A stretch of DNA of 64,000 bases from Stenogyne calaminthoides (GCA_037126765.1 JBBCBC010000012.1:14074001-14138000); one strand, 5' to 3'. Positions 12,766 through 25,119 are shown, counted from the stretch's first letter. A program made the numbers and translations. The notes: generated from the letters alone by a model not told the origin.

Positions 12766-14400
12766 ATCTCCCACTTATACTCAAAGTCCGCTTAAGTATA
12801 CTACTGGCATGTCTCATGTAGTTCTGTCGTGACATCTAATGTCACCTACACGAACCTAATAATTTCTCCCACTTATACTCAAAGCAGTTAGGCAAAACCC
12901 TTGACACTCATTCCTTCCACATGTCTCTCGAATGTATTACGAGGCGGACCCTTTGTGAATGGATCTCGCTGGGTTGTCTTCGACGCTTATCTTTGTCACC
13001 TCTATATCTCCTCTCTAACGATATCTCGTATAAGATGGTATTTCCTTTCAATGTGTTTGCTTTGGCCTTGTGGGCTCTTGGTTCCCTTGAATTTGCAAAT
13101 CGCTTCCGCATTGTCACAATAAATGATGATTACCGCTAGGCAAATTTAAACTACATCCAAGTCCACTAGGAAGTTCTTGAGCCAAACCGCTTTCTTCGCG
13201 CAAGAAGCTTTCATATTCGGCTTCCATAGTAGAATCTGCGACGCATTTCTGCTTAACGCTTCTCCATGTCATGGCTCCTCTCCCCATGCAAAACACACTA
13301 CCGGAGGTAGATTTTCTGGAATCTAAGTCTGATTGGAAATCCGAGTCCGTGTAGCCGATGGGGATTAGATTATCTGACTGATAAATTAACATTCTATCTC
13401 AAGTTCTTTTCGGATACTTGAAATGTTTTTAACTGTAATCAATGTTCTTTCCAGGTTACTTTGATATCTTGCCACCATGCCAACGACAAAGCAGATATTC
13501 GATCTCGTACACAGCATTGCATACATAAGGCTTCCGATAGCCGAAGCATATGGAATTCCTCTCATGTCATCTATCTCCTTTTGTGTCTTAGAGCACATTT
13601 TCTTGGATAGATGGATTCCATGTCTGAAAGGTACGAAGCCTTTCTTGGAATCCTGCATACTGAATTGTTTCTAGACAGTGTCTATGTATGAAGCTTGCGA
13701 TAAGCCTATCATCCTTTTCTTGCAATCTCGAGTGATCTTGATCCAAAGGATGTGTGCGGCTTCCCCTAAGTCATTCATATCAAACTGTTTTGAAAGTCAT
13801 GCCCTTACGTCTGATAACACCTTTACATCATTCCCGATGATCAGAATATCATCTACGTATAGTACTAAGAATACCAATGCAGTTCCGACATGCTTTTTGT
13901 ACACAACTTTCGAACTCGTTTTGATCAAACCCATAAGACTTTATAACATGATCAAAACATTGGTTCCAAGCTCGGATGCTGTTTGAGTCCGTAAATGGAC
14001 TTCATGAGCTTACAAACTAGGTGTTCTTGGCCTTTTTCAATGAAGCCTTGGGGTTGTTGCATATAGATCTCTTCATCAAGACTTCCGTAAGGAAAAGTCA
14101 GTATTGACATCCATTTGCGATTTCAAAGTCGAGATGCACAAAGAATCGATAAGAGAATTCGGATGGACTTGAGCATGTCAACGGGCAAAAAAGTTTCCTC
14201 ATAGTCGATCCGCTTCTTTTCAAAAATATAACCTTTTCGCCACAAGCCTTGCTTGAAGGTTTCCACCTTCCCGTCCGGTCCTCTTTTTCTCTTGTACACC
14301 CACTTGCAACCAATGGGTTTGAACCCGTTAAGTGGTTCGACTTAGCTCCCCACACTGTTATGATCCATAGAACCCATTTCGGTTTCATTCTTTGTTTGCC
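12766..14400 (-). pseudogene. Reverse transcriptase and RNase H of element B, broken
   Basis: Copia RT/RNase H in pieces. YVDDILIIGN is at about 13830-13859 (YVDD at 13848-13859). RNase H follows as GYTDSDFQSDLDSRKSTSG (13392-13114) with a later STMEAEYE. The final piece continues in another frame to about 12905. The sequence between 13400 and 14400 can be followed only by switching frames repeatedly (for example 14388-14098 and 13658-13386), so several indels have broken it. It is not a working polymerase. Confidence 0.75.
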
Positions 14401-14575
14401 AAGAAATGCATCCTTGTCTTGATTGCCTCGTCATATGTCCATGGGTCTCGATTCGTCTTGTCAGGAATCAAATCCAAGGACTCTCCTATTCCCATGAATC
14501 TCTCGGTTTGTCTCACAACCCTCCCACTCTGACGAGGTTCCGATTGTGTAAGTGTGTGTCGTTTGGTATGTCATC

Positions 14576-15517
14576 TTATGCAATTATCGCCTTTGTGGTT
14601 AGCCCCCTTAGCTCATTTAAGGTAATCTCACTTCTGGGTCTTCTTTCGTTCATATAGTCTTCTTCCAAAAATCTAAAGTGGGTGCTTATTACCACCTTTT
14701 GATCTTCGGGACCATAGAACATACACCCTTTTGTTCCCTCGGCGTATCCTACAAACAACCTTAGTTCTGATCGAGGATCCAATTTTTCGGCTTCCTTGTC
14801 CAACACGTAGGCCGGACACCCCCAAATCTTCATGTGTCTCAAACTGGGCTTGCGCCCGGTCCACAATTGTTTGGGAGTTTTGGGAACCGATTTGGATGGC
14901 ACCAAGTTCAGAATGTAGGCTGATGTCTTTAAGGAATGACCCCAGAACGACTTGGGAAGATCCGCATAACTCATCATAGATCTAACCATTTCCAAAAGAG
15001 TTTTGTTTCTTTGCTCTGCAACCCCGTTTTGTTGAGGGGTTTCGGGTGCAGTTAGCTGGGATGCAATCCCTCTATCAGACAAGTAGTTCAAAAACTCATC
15101 GCTGAGGTATTCGCCTCCACGATCGGATTGTAGAGACTTGATACGTTTTTCCCTATGATTCTCTGCTTGAGCCTTAAATTCTTTGAATTTCTCAAAGGTC
15201 TCATATTTATGCTTCATAAGGAAAATATAACCGTACCTTAAGTATTCATCAATAAAAGTGATGAAATACTCATAACCTCCTCTTGCTTTGGTTGACATTG
15301 GACCACATACATCTGTGTGAACGATTTCTAATACTTCTTTGGCTCTATTCCCCTTGGCTCCAAATGCCCTCTTGGTCATTTTACCCTCCAAACATGATTC
15401 ACAGGTTGGAATTGGTTCAACTTGGAGAAACTCCGGTGAACCGTCTTTTATCAACCTTTGGATCCTCTTTGGATTTATATGTCCCAATCTTAGATGCCAT
15501 AGAAGTGTCTCGTTCAC
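14576..15517 (-). CDS. Integrase of element B with zinc-binding N-terminus
   Basis: A 313-codon open stretch beginning just before the zinc finger: WHLRLGH with a later CESCLEGK gives the His-His-Cys-Cys set. The core has HTDVCGPM (first Asp), QSDRGGEYL (second Asp) and NGVAEQRNKT (Glu), so the DDE triad is complete. The C-terminal side has LWTGRKPSLRHMKIWGCPAYV, typical of copia. It is in the same frame as the protease ORF (16039-15611), separated by one TAG at 15611-15613, so it was part of a single polyprotein. The nominal start is only where the open stretch begins. Confidence 0.85.
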   Translation of the reverse strand: MNETLLWHLRLGHINPKRIQRLIKDGSPEFLQVEPIPTCESCLEGKMTKRAFGAKGNRAKEVLEIVHTDVCGPMSTKARGGYEYFITFIDEYLRYGYIFLMKHKYETFEKFKEFKAQAENHREKRIKSLQSDRGGEYLSDEFLNYLSDRGIASQLTAPETPQQNGVAEQRNKTLLEMVRSMMSYADLPKSFWGHSLKTSAYILNLVPSKSVPKTPKQLWTGRKPSLRHMKIWGCPAYVLDKEAEKLDPRSELRLFVGYAEGTKGCMFYGPEDQKVVISTHFRFLEEDYMNERRPRSEITLNELRGLTTKAIIA

Positions 15518-15610
15518 GTCTGATGAACGTTTTCTTTTCTCGGAAACAGTTGATGTGTTATAGGATGCATTTCGTGAGTGGTGTGCACAGTTAATTGTAT
15601 AGAGATTATT

Positions 15611-16039
15611 CTACAACGTTCCATGACAGATAAATTTATCAAAAAGAAAAATGTTAACAACTTTATTAAAAGTAACCGAATATCCATCAAGGTAAAGTTT
15701 AGAAACTGAAATTAAATTCTTTCTAAAATTCGGAACGTAAAGAACATCTCTTAAAATTAAAACTCTGTCTTTAAGAGACAGGTGCACTTCTCCCACTGCT
15801 TCAGCTGCCATTCTCGTAGCATTGCCCAGTGTGATGAGGATCTCATTGTCACTAAGTTGCCGGGTCCGCTTGAACCCCTGTAAAGTGAAACAAATATGAT
15901 TAGTGGACCCCGTATCCACTACCCATAAATGGGAGCCATACGCCGCTAAGCAAGTTTCAACAACTAGTGCGTGAGAATTACCTTTCTTTCCATTCCTTTT
16001 GGGTTTGGAACAGGCTGACCTCCAATGTCCTTTTTTCAT
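15611..16039 (-). pseudogene. Zinc knuckle end and protease of element B
   Basis: Begins with GHWRSACSKPK, the second half of the gag zinc knuckle, followed by the protease with LWVVDTGSTNHIC (catalytic DTG) and DVLYVPNFRKNLISVSKL, the usual copia protease tail. An in-frame TAG at 15611-15613 stops it before the integrase. It overlaps gag by about 60 bases in a different frame. One extra A in the AAAAAA run within the zinc knuckle (near 16035) accounts for the change of frame. Confidence 0.82.
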
Positions 16040-16820
16040 CGCAGTTGAAGCACTTCCCCTTAGCTGGCTTGCTCACTGCTCCACCCTTCTTCACCTTTTC
16101 TTTGCCATTGGCAACACTTGAGTTCACTTTCTTGTGGCTTTTGTCTTTTTTCTTGTTCTTACCACCCCTTGGCCTAGAAGAAGAAGAGGGTCCATTTGCC
16201 ACCAAGGCTTGGCTCTTTTGCCCCAATATTGCCTCTGCCGAGACTAAAGCTCGCAATAGATCAAGCATCGAGAACTTCTGATTATTCATCTGGTAATTCA
16301 GCCTGAACTGTTCAAAACTTTTCGACAGAGAGTGGAGCACGAAATGGATTTGGGTCTCAATGTCGTATTCAGCGCCAAGTACCTCAAGTTTGTTAAGGTG
16401 AGCCATCATCTGGAGAACGTGCTCCCTTACGGGCGTTCCCTCCATCACTTTCATAGAGAGCAAGTCCCTCATGGTGATCTGACGAGCCACACGGTTCTGA
16501 TGTTGAAACATCGCTTTAAGACTAGTCATGATGTCTGCAGCGGTCTCAACGTTCTGGTGTTGGTGTTGCAACACATCTGACATAGAAGCCAAGATGGTAC
16601 ACTTTGCCATTTCGTTGGAACGCTCCCAGTCAGCATACTCTTTCTTAACCATTTTAGTTGACTCATCTTTTGGCTTTTCTGGTTTAGGTGTAGTGAGAAC
16701 CCAGTTATGGCTTTGTGCAGTGAGGACAACAGTAAGTTTACGATTCCAATCAATGAAGTTTTCACCAGTAAGTAAATTGTCTTTAAGTATATTGAACAGT
16801 GGATTAAAAGGTTGCGACAT
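15978..16820 (-). CDS. Gag of element B
   Basis: A 280-codon ORF beginning with ATG at 16820. The N-terminal part (FNILKDNLLTGENFIDWNRK) matches the start of many copia Gag proteins. A helical capsid-like region with LHSLSKSFEQFRLNYQMN follows, then a Ser/Lys-rich basic linker (about residues 205-255) and CFNCDEK, the first half of a CCHC knuckle. The frame is lost at an A-run in the knuckle, so residues after CFNCDEK are not the family sequence. The knuckle completes in the overlapping frame starting at 16039. Known role of the family: virus-like particle formation in the cytoplasm. Confidence 0.85.
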   Translation of the reverse strand: MSQPFNPLFNILKDNLLTGENFIDWNRKLTVVLTAQSHNWVLTTPKPEKPKDESTKMVKKEYADWERSNEMAKCTILASMSDVLQHQHQNVETAADIMTSLKAMFQHQNRVARQITMRDLLSMKVMEGTPVREHVLQMMAHLNKLEVLGAEYDIETQIHFVLHSLSKSFEQFRLNYQMNNQKFSMLDLLRALVSAEAILGQKSQALVANGPSSSSRPRGGKNKKKDKSHKKVNSSVANGKEKVKKGGAVSKPAKGKCFNCDEKRTLEVSLFQTQKEWKER

Positions 16821-18342
16821 GATGAACTGAAATAAATAATAATATGCATAAGCACAAATATATCACAAAATTTGATCACATGTTTCATATTAAAATCTCC
16901 AAAAAATATGAACATGCATCAGCCAACATCTCAAAACAGTTTAAATAAGCCACGTGGGGTGGGTCATTATTTAAACACATTCAAGCAGGTTATAAACAAG
17001 AACAGTTATAAACCTTTAATATCCAGATTAATAGTTGGCTCCCACTTGACCAATATAAATTTGACAGGGACTTCGGGGAAGTATATGCATATCAATTTTA
17101 TACCTAAGTAATAACCATGATTAAATACAAAATTATTATTTCCCTTTGAACGAGCCTCGCGGGGAGGGTCATCGTCGCCACTAGTAATAATCCACAATCA
17201 TCCATTTGGAATTCATTCATGTGAAAGCTAACTTTTGACCGTCCCGTGGGGAGAATTTCTCCAAAAGAATTCACAAATAAATAAATCATGGAGGTCAAAA
17301 TTAATTCAATTTTATTATCCGGAATAAAATTGTCAATTAATTATTTAAACATACTTAGTAAATTTTTTTTTTTGAAGGTGAGATTTTTCATTTGGCAACT
17401 CTCATGCAAACACATTTAAACAAATTAAATAAAGCACAAGAAAACCCAATAATAAATCAAGTAAAGCGGAAAAATAAACATATTGGGCACAAATTATTCA
17501 ATTGTCATGGTTTGATTTTTCTTGGCTTGATTTTGAAGAAACGTCGTCTTGAATTTCTCCCACTTTATCGTCTCGAAAAGAACTCCGCTTGAAATCATCA
17601 TCAACAATAGCCGAAGAACCGTTAAAATATGGCTAAGGTTGGTGTCGGATCAATGGACGGAAGGAATTTCCAAGAACCTTGGAATTTTCCACCGCCTGCC
17701 ATGTTCTTTGAATAATTTCGAAAAGACGTCCAACGTTATCATATTTCCTCAAAAGGAAAACTTTCGGCCTTGCCTGTCATCCCGGATTTGCCCGCGTCCT
17801 AGCTTCGACATCTATCAATTCAACATTTCGTGAGCATATCCTTCTTCCCCGTATGGTTTCGTCTTGTCCCGATCTTTCTATCGCCTATCGGGCCTTCTCC
17901 GTCGAGCGATCCCGAAAGGATCGGGTAATGCAAATTCTCATCTTCAAAGAAGTTTTCCAAAATTCTGCCTCTTTATTTTATCGATGTCCACCATTTCCCC
18001 AACTCTTGAAAATATTAGTTCCTTTAATTCATCCGTCTACTCCTCCGTTTCCAATCGATTCTTGCTTTATTTACAAAAAATAAATAAACCTAGATCTAAA
18101 CTAGTCTATTACATTGATCAAATCAAACAAATCCTAATCTACTCGTGGATTTTCTCACGAGGCAAAATGAATTCGAACGAATCAAATTAAAAACCACAAT
18201 TTATATGCATGCATAAATAAACACATTAAATTCCATGACAATTGGATACCTGCAAAAAAGATCTAGCAATTCTACTATCCAATTTCAAATTTAATGAAAA
18301 TGAATTAAATTACAATCTAAAATTCAGAGCCCGAAACCGAGG
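16821..18342 (-). other. Untranslated leader of element B
   Basis: About 1.5 kb between the primer-binding site and the gag start. No coding domain is recognisable, and short open stretches here have no family resemblance. A long leader of this kind occurs in copia elements; nothing more specific can be seen. Confidence 0.5.
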
Positions 18343-18353
18343 CTCTGATACCA
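18343..18353 (-). other. Primer-binding site of element B
   Basis: CTCTGATACCA on the plus strand, the complement of the site TGGTATCAGAG used with initiator methionine tRNA. It is two bases from the LTR boundary at 18356 and fixes the element's orientation as minus. Confidence 0.9.
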
Positions 18354-18355
18354 GT

Positions 18356-20181
18356 TGTTGGGGAATTAATTGCACGGGTCTATTCGGGATAAATATTTAA
18401 ATACAAATTTAATTCTGATAATTATTACTAGCATGAATTAATCATATATTAATTTAAATAATAATTCAACAACAAATCATGCATATAATCAATTCACGTA
18501 AATCCTACGCATGCGAAATTTCAACGATTTTACGTGAACGTACCTCTTGGAGTGGCAATGGTCTTGTTGATTAGACACATCAAAAAACCTTCCCAAGTAT
18601 TCCCTTAATCCTTGCTCGACAATCCGGTGGTAGGATGCTCGAGAACAATTAACAAAAGGAAAATAAACTTTGTTGCACCACTTTTGTGGATTTACTAATT
18701 TTTCCAGCACATGGAATTGTACTTGGGAATGAAACATTCATCCCATATTTATAGAGGGTGGTGGCCGATTATTTTATGTGGAATAGGGAGGAAAAAATCT
18801 TTTCTTGATCTCCAAGAAATCTTGAATATATCTCATATATTCTTTTCTCCATAATTAAAATATTCCACAAAATCCAAGTCTCTTATTTGTTATGGAATAT
18901 TTCGAAAATAATAGGGATCAAGATTCTAAGATTTGGATCTTCTTGAATTTATGAGACATTCTTGTATTTCAAGAAATACATATCTTTTCAAGAAAATCAA
19001 GAAAATCTTTCTTGCCCTTTATATTCAAAATTTTCGAAATTTACTATATGGATAACCAAGTGGGAGATTTCTTGAATTTAATGAGATAATCTTGTATTCC
19101 AAGAATACATATCTTCATTCCATAACAAAATTCAAAGAAAATCTTTCTCCCTTTTAATCCATAATTTTCGAAAAAGAGGAAAAATAAGGCAACAATATTT
19201 ATTTTATTTTTAAACACCTTTTTCAGTTATTGGACTTTATGTTGGGCTAGGTAGGAGGCCTTTAGGAGAATTAAGATTGGACCTTCCAATGGATCTTGAA
19301 TTATCAATATTGAGCCACAATATTATTCAAGCCCATAAATATTAATTAATCCCACTACATAATTAATATTACACTATCTATCTTAACTCATATTACAGTC
19401 AATATGGCTCCCGAATATTATTTTCCGTGTTTAGGATTACCTAGCCCATTAATTAATTCAAGCCAATGAAATAGCTTTCCATTAATTAATATCTTTTGTC
19501 CTTGGTTAAGGAACGGTTCAACATTATTATCCATAACGGAAACTAGTTCCACTTGCAAGATTTGGTATGATAAAGCTTATGAACCTCCCAAGGGGAAAAA
19601 TCGAACAAGCGTACTTGCACACGATTCTCCGTATTAAATCTTAGCAATCGCATGTGATCAATAATATTGCCCAAGATAAAAAGTATTGAATCTCGTTGAT
19701 TATCTACCCGTGATAAGTCAAGGCAATAGTTATCAACCACACGCGATCTTATTTAAGGGACGAAGATTAAGAATTAACGAACCACTGAGGTCTAATTCTT
19801 CCTTGTTCAGTTCTGAAGAATTTGTCCTCCTGTAGGTCCTATTCAGTGCATCAGTCATGCACTAGTGTAATCTCTTTGTCAAGACAAGCCAATCTGAGCC
19901 TTACACTTCAACCTTTCACGATGGATTGTTCATTTCCATCTAGGTCGTGAATGGTGTACTTTTGGTTACAAGGGACTGTTAATTTAATCTTTTGTGATCT
20001 GGTATCACTAAATTAACTACAATGTAACACGTACTATTTATTGAACAGTTATGCAGTAAATATATGTAACATTCGATGATATTTAAAGCATCAGTGATAA
20101 ACAATTTATTTTAGTAAATAAGTCCTAAATTCAGTTTTGATTATACAAAGTAAAAACATACTTTCCAGTATAATCCCAACA
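18356..20181 (-). repeat. 5' LTR of element B
   Basis: An 1826-bp LTR, near-identical to 10926-12765 apart from scattered substitutions and small indels. TATA-like box (TATAAATA, minus) at 18746-18753. The right end CCCAACA is followed by the target duplication GAACC. Confidence 0.92.
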
Positions 20182-21118
20182 GAACCTTGAACTTTATAGT
20201 CCTTTCTTTTCTCAGTGGATCTGTCCTCAGCCTCTGAGTTATGCCTGTTTTTGTACCTGTGGTTCCTGTAATATTTCTTATATTTCCCATATCTGCTATT
20301 AAGTCTTTCAAACCTTCTTGCCATTAGTACTAGTTTATCCTCTTGCTCATCCTAATTTTTGGCAAGTGAGTTCTCAAACTCTCTAGATTTACAGGATTTT
20401 TCTTTGGCTTTGAAAGACACATTCTTACTAGATGAAGAATCATCTTTGTTGTCAGATTTCTTAGTTTTCTTGTCAATCACAAATTCATAAGCTTTAAATT
20501 CATAGAAAACTTGTTGGTATAGCATGGAATCAATATTTTTGTTATTTTCAATCACCACAGCATGTATATCTCATTTCTTAGATAATCCTCTAAGAATTTT
20601 CAGTGCCACTTCTCTTTGCGGGTATCTTTTCTCAAGAGAATTCAGATCATTCATAATGCTAGTGAATCTGACTTCTAGTTTGTCAATGGATTCACCATCT
20701 TCCATTTCAAAGCTATCAAACTTTCCAATAGCAACAAAAAGTTTATTTCCTTAATATGATATGTGCCTTGACACATAACAGTAAGTGTGTCCCATATTTC
20801 TTTTGCAGTTTCACAGTGAGAAATCATCCCCATAACACCATCATCAATAGTGCTATATAGAGTATATTTAGCAATGTAGTCCAGATTGACTAACTTTCTC
20901 TCATCAGGAGTAAGTTGATCATCAGGGTTTGGGAATTCATCCCTGGGATCATTTCTCTCAGTATCAGTAATTATGGGATTCACAACAGTGTATTTGAATG
21001 GTCCTTCAGAAACCACTCTCCACATTCTCTCATGTTTGGAATACAGATGAGCCTGCATTCTCTGTCTCCATATGTCATAGCTCTCAACAGAGAACATAGG
21101 AAGTTTCTTAGAAAGCAT
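20182..21118 (-). pseudogene. Gag N-terminal part of element A
   Basis: Gag of element A starts at 21118 (MLSKKLPMFSVESYDIW) and runs through GPFKYTVVNP and MISHCETAKEIWDTL, a copia gag signature. Frames then change: ORF 21118-20675 ends early, the sequence continues through 20558-20352, and then 20324 onward (MARRFERLNSRYGKYKKYY) reaches the insertion of element B at 20181. Comparable Gag starts occur in element E at 31939. In D the corresponding start is deleted. Confidence 0.82.
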
Positions 21119-21230
21119 GATGAATGAGCCTTGTAAGATATCAGCAATAAGATCTATTTAGTAAACCACCAAAGTCTTTTCAGCAAATAAGACTATGGCT
21201 ACCAAAGCAAGTGGTCAAAATGAACCACTA

Positions 21231-21241
21231 CTCTGATACCA
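21231..21241 (-). other. Primer-binding site of element A
   Basis: CTCTGATACCA on the plus strand, next to the LTR end at 21244. It is complementary to the 3' end of initiator Met tRNA. Confidence 0.9.
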
Positions 21242-21243
21242 CT

Positions 21244-24200
21244 TGTTGGTCCCAATGTAAACGAGTCTCACACTTGTATGGGGGGGAATACACGTGTTCA
21301 GTGATTTTTGAAACTTTTTCTTTACTGAGGTCAGATGGGTCAGGTTATCCTGATATTTTTGCTCTTAGAAGCACAAATTGCCCTGAGTCAAAGTCTACTG
21401 AGACAATGATCCTAAGCAGTTTTCAGAAGCTTCAGATTAGTGTTGGGATTATACTGGAAAGTATGCTTTTACTTTGTATAATCAGACTGAATTTCGGACT
21501 TATTTACTGAAATAAATTATTTATCACTGATGCTTTAAATATCATCAAATGTTACATATATTTACTGCATAATTGTTCATTAAATAGTACGTGTTACATT
21601 GTAGTTAATTTAGTGATACCAAATCACAGAAGATTAAATTAACAGTCCCTTGTAACTAAAAGTACACCATTCACGACATAGATGGAAATGAACAATCCAT
21701 CGTGAAAGGTTGAAGTGTAAGGCTAAGATTGGTTTGTCTTGACCAAGAGATTACACTAGGGCATAACTGATGCACTGAAAAGGACCTACAGGAGGATAAA
21801 ATCTTCAGAATTGAACTAGGAAGAATTAGACCTCAGTGGTTCGTTATTTCTTAATCTTCGTCCCTTAAATAGGATTGGGTGTGGTTAGTAACTATTGCTT
21901 TGACTTATCACGGGTAGAGAATCAAGGAGATTCAATACTTTATATCTTGGGCAATATTATTGGTCACATGTGATCGCTAAGATTTAATACGGAGAATCGT
22001 GTGCAAGTACACTTGTTCGATTTGCCCCCTTGGGAGGTTCATAAGTTTTATCATACCAAATCTTGCAAGTGGAACTAGTTTCCGGTATGGATAATAATGT
22101 TGAACCGTTCCTTTACCAAGGATAGAAGATATTAATTAATGGAAAACTATTTCAGTAGCTTGAATTAATTAATGGGCTAGATAATCTTAAACACGGAAAA
22201 TAATAATCGGGAGCCATATTAACTGTAATATGGGTTAAGATGGATAGTGCAATATTAATTATGTAGTGGGATTAATTAATATTTATGGGCTTGAATAATA
22301 TTGTGGCTCAATATTGATAATTCAAGATCCATTGGAAGGTCCAATCTTAATTCTCCTAAAGGCCCCCCAAGTAGTCCAACATAAAGTCCAATAACTGAAA
22401 AAAGGTATTTAAAAATAATATAAATTTGTTGCTTATTTTTCCTCATATTTTTCAAAAAATTATGGATAAAAGGGGAGAAAGATTTTCTTTGAATTTTGTT
22501 ATGGAATGAAGATATGTATTCTTGGAATACAAGATTATCTCATTAAATTCAAGAAATCTCCCACTTGGTTATTCATATTGAAATTTTCTAAATATTTGAA
22601 ATAAAAGGGAAAGAAAGATTTTCTTGATTTTCTTGAAAAAATATTATGCAAGATATGTATTTCTCGAAATACAAGTATATCTCAAAAAATAAAGAAGATC
22701 CAAATCTTGGAATCTTGATCCTTGTTTTTTCGAAAATTGCCATAAAAAGAGGAGTTGGGATTTTTGTGGAATATTTTAATTATGGAGAAAAGAATATATG
22801 AGATATATTCAAGATTTCTTGGAGATCAAGAAAAAGATTTTCCCATATTATTTTATCACTAAAAATCGGTCACTGCACCTCTATAAATAGGGGATGAGTG
22901 TTTCATTCCCAGGTACAATTCCATGTGCTGGAAAAATTAGTAAATCCACAAAGGTGGTGCAATAAATTTTATTTTCCCTTTTGTTAATTGTCCGTGAGCT
23001 TCCTTCCACCGGATTGTCGAGCAAGGACTAGGAAATACTTGGGAAGGTCTTTTGGTGTGTTTTCATAGACGAGACCATTTTCATTCCAAGAGGTAAGTTC
23101 ACGTAAACTCGTAGTAATTCCGCATGCGTAGGATTTACGTGAACTGTTTATATGCATGATTTATTGTTGAATTATTATTTGAATTAATATATGATTAATG
23201 CATGCTAGTAATAATTGTAAGAATTAAATTTGTGTTTAAATATTCATCCCGAATAGATCTGAGCAATTAATTCCCCAACAATTAGTCTAACTGATCCTGA
23301 CTTTATCAGAGATCATGAGAAGCTTGGATCAGATAATTATCTTACTGAACACTCAGTAGAGTTAGTTCAGTTTGGTAACTATCTGTTCTAGCTACTCAAG
23401 TGTGCGGAATGGTTTGCCCTAAGTTTATACTCGTTTTAGCTTGCTGAAAATCTCTTCCTTAGTAAAATAGTGATTAAGGCTGTGAATCAGTTAATGCACA
23501 TTCAGTGGATTGATTCCAACTGAGTATCAGTGAAATATGCTTTTAGTGAAAAACATTCAACAGATATAATGCAGTACAGAAAGAAAACAACACAACAATT
23601 ATAGTGGTTCAGAGACTCAAGCTCCTACGTCCACTCTCTCTGATCTTTAGAGAAATTCCTTAACCACTTCCTAAAGCTTTCAGGCTAACTCACTGTAGCT
23701 TCTCACTTTTCTACTTTGAGTTTTCAGGCTGACTCACTGCTGCTTACTAACTAAACACACACAAGTTTTCAGACTACCACAAGTAGCTTACTAACTTCTT
23801 CTCTAGAGTTTTCTGGCTAACTAACCTGCAGATTACTCACTCTTTACAACTCTAACTCACCAACAAAACACACACTCAAACTACCTTATCAAATGGTTTG
23901 GGTTTGGTTTCCAACTAGGTAGAGATATCCTTTACAATAAGAACAAATGCAAAGGCTAGGATATCTCTACTAAGCTTTGGCTATTTATATCAAGCTAGGC
24001 TTAGTGAATGAGCTCTCTCCAATGTGAAACACTTGGAAAATTCTAGGGTTTTCGAGTGCTTCAATTTGCAAGAATACGAATGAGCTCTTGAGTTGCTTGA
24101 AATTTCCCGTAACCTTTCAATGTAAAAGGTCACTGATATTTATAGGCAACTTCTCTAAAGGTTAATCTTGAAAAACTATCCGTTGGAAAAGATAGCATCA

Positions 24201-24856
24201 AGGGTTTCCTCTTCTGGTTATTGATGAACAACTATTTTAGGGTTTGAACACTCCCTTGCATGTTTTAGGAAATATGAAGCCATGTAGCCAATCACCAATA
24301 TCTGTGAACTGGAAGATATCAGACCTGACATTCCTCAGTGAGATGTCGCTTTCAGTATCAGTAAAGTACCGTGTTGTTGCCTCCTCATTGGTTGAAATCT
24401 TTGTTTGAGCAGACAAACAAACGGCTCTTTGCCCATGATCTGATATGTTCCTTAATATCCACAAATGTCTAACATTCTGTTTGTTTGTACTAGGATTGAA
24501 CATAACACTATTTCATAAAAATAACTTGTTCAGGATCCTTTTGATTAGTACAAAAACAGTCTTCAGGATCTTCGGATCTTCAGGCTTCTCCTGATTCTTC
24601 AGAGTCTTCAGGATCTTCTGATTTCGTTCATCTGAACATTTCTTCTGATATGTATTTCTGATCAGGTCTTTTGGGTCTTCAGTAACTAAAATCCTGATCT
24701 ATATCTGCTTGACTATACATGGTGCAGATAATCCTGATCCCTAGCATCTATTGAAACCTCTTCCTGATTTTATTCTATCAAGATGTCCTGATACATGTCA
24801 TACTCAGGGGTTTTGGGATCTAATCAAAACTTCTTTATTAAATTCATCTCCCAACA
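21244..24856 (-). repeat. LTR shared by elements A (as 5' LTR) and C (as 3' LTR), split by a solo LTR
   Basis: Begins TGTTGGTCCC at 21244 next to the primer site of A, and ends CTCCCAACA at 24856 next to a polypurine tract belonging to C. Without the inserted solo LTR (21441-23280) and its duplicated 5 bases, it is about 1768 bp, matching the expected full length of the LTR at 1-1699. TATA-like box at 24137-24144 (minus). One LTR thus serves two internal regions. Confidence 0.9.
21441..23280 (+). mobile_element. Solo LTR of the element B family, inserted in the element A LTR
   Basis: 1840 bp, TGTTGGGATT...TCCCCAACA, flanked by the perfect 5-bp duplication ATTAG (21436-21440 and 23281-23285). 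It is the reverse complement of the element B LTRs with scattered differences, so as written it lies in the opposite orientation to element B. No internal sequence remains, as expected after LTR-LTR recombination. TATA-like box at 22882-22889. Confidence 0.93.
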
Positions 24857-25119
24857 ATTTCCCCCTTTTTGATGATGCCAAAACCATCTTGTTACAAATA
24901 TGCGAACACAATAGAAATAAACCTATCATCTAATCAGGTTTCAATTCATATACAAGATAAGGGTCATAAAGGCAACCATCAACCATGAATCAGTAAGATA
25001 ATGAGATATTATCTTTTCAGAACAAAAACCATCAGTAGAGTTTTCATTAATCAGAAATTTTAAGTACAGGATACAAAGTTGATCCTACTCTATTGAAAAA
25101 AAAAAGGAAAGATACATCA

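Larger units (their letters stand above)
10926..20181 (-). mobile_element. Element B: complete Ty1/copia retrotransposon nested in gag of element A
   Basis: The outer boundaries are TGTTGGG at 10926 and CCCAACA ending at 20181, flanked by the perfect 5-bp duplication GAACC (10921-10925 and 20182-20186). LTRs are 1840 bp (left, 3') and 1826 bp (right, 5'). A primer-binding site complementary to initiator Met tRNA lies next to the right LTR, so the element reads leftwards. Its gene order is gag, protease, integrase, RT, RNase H. The integrase and Gag differ clearly from element A, so it belongs to another copia lineage. Frameshifts and one in-frame TAG make it defective. Confidence 0.95.
1..24856 (-). 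mobile_element. Element A: Sirevirus-like Ty1/copia retrotransposon, left end cut by the window
   Basis: A copia element reading leftwards. In its own orientation it has a 5' LTR (24856 to 21244), primer-binding site, gag, protease, integrase, reverse transcriptase, RNase H, a long third ORF, polypurine tract, and a 3' LTR that runs off the window at position 1. Integrase before reverse transcriptase identifies Ty1/copia. The long LTRs (about 1.77 kb), large gag, YVDDIIFG motif and extra ORF after pol fit the Sirevirus (SIRE/Maximus) lineage. Two later insertions lie within it: copia element B at 10926-20181 inside gag, and a solo LTR at 21441-23280 inside the 5' LTR. Frameshifts and stops in several genes suggest it is not autonomous. 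The left target duplication lies outside the window. Confidence 0.9.
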
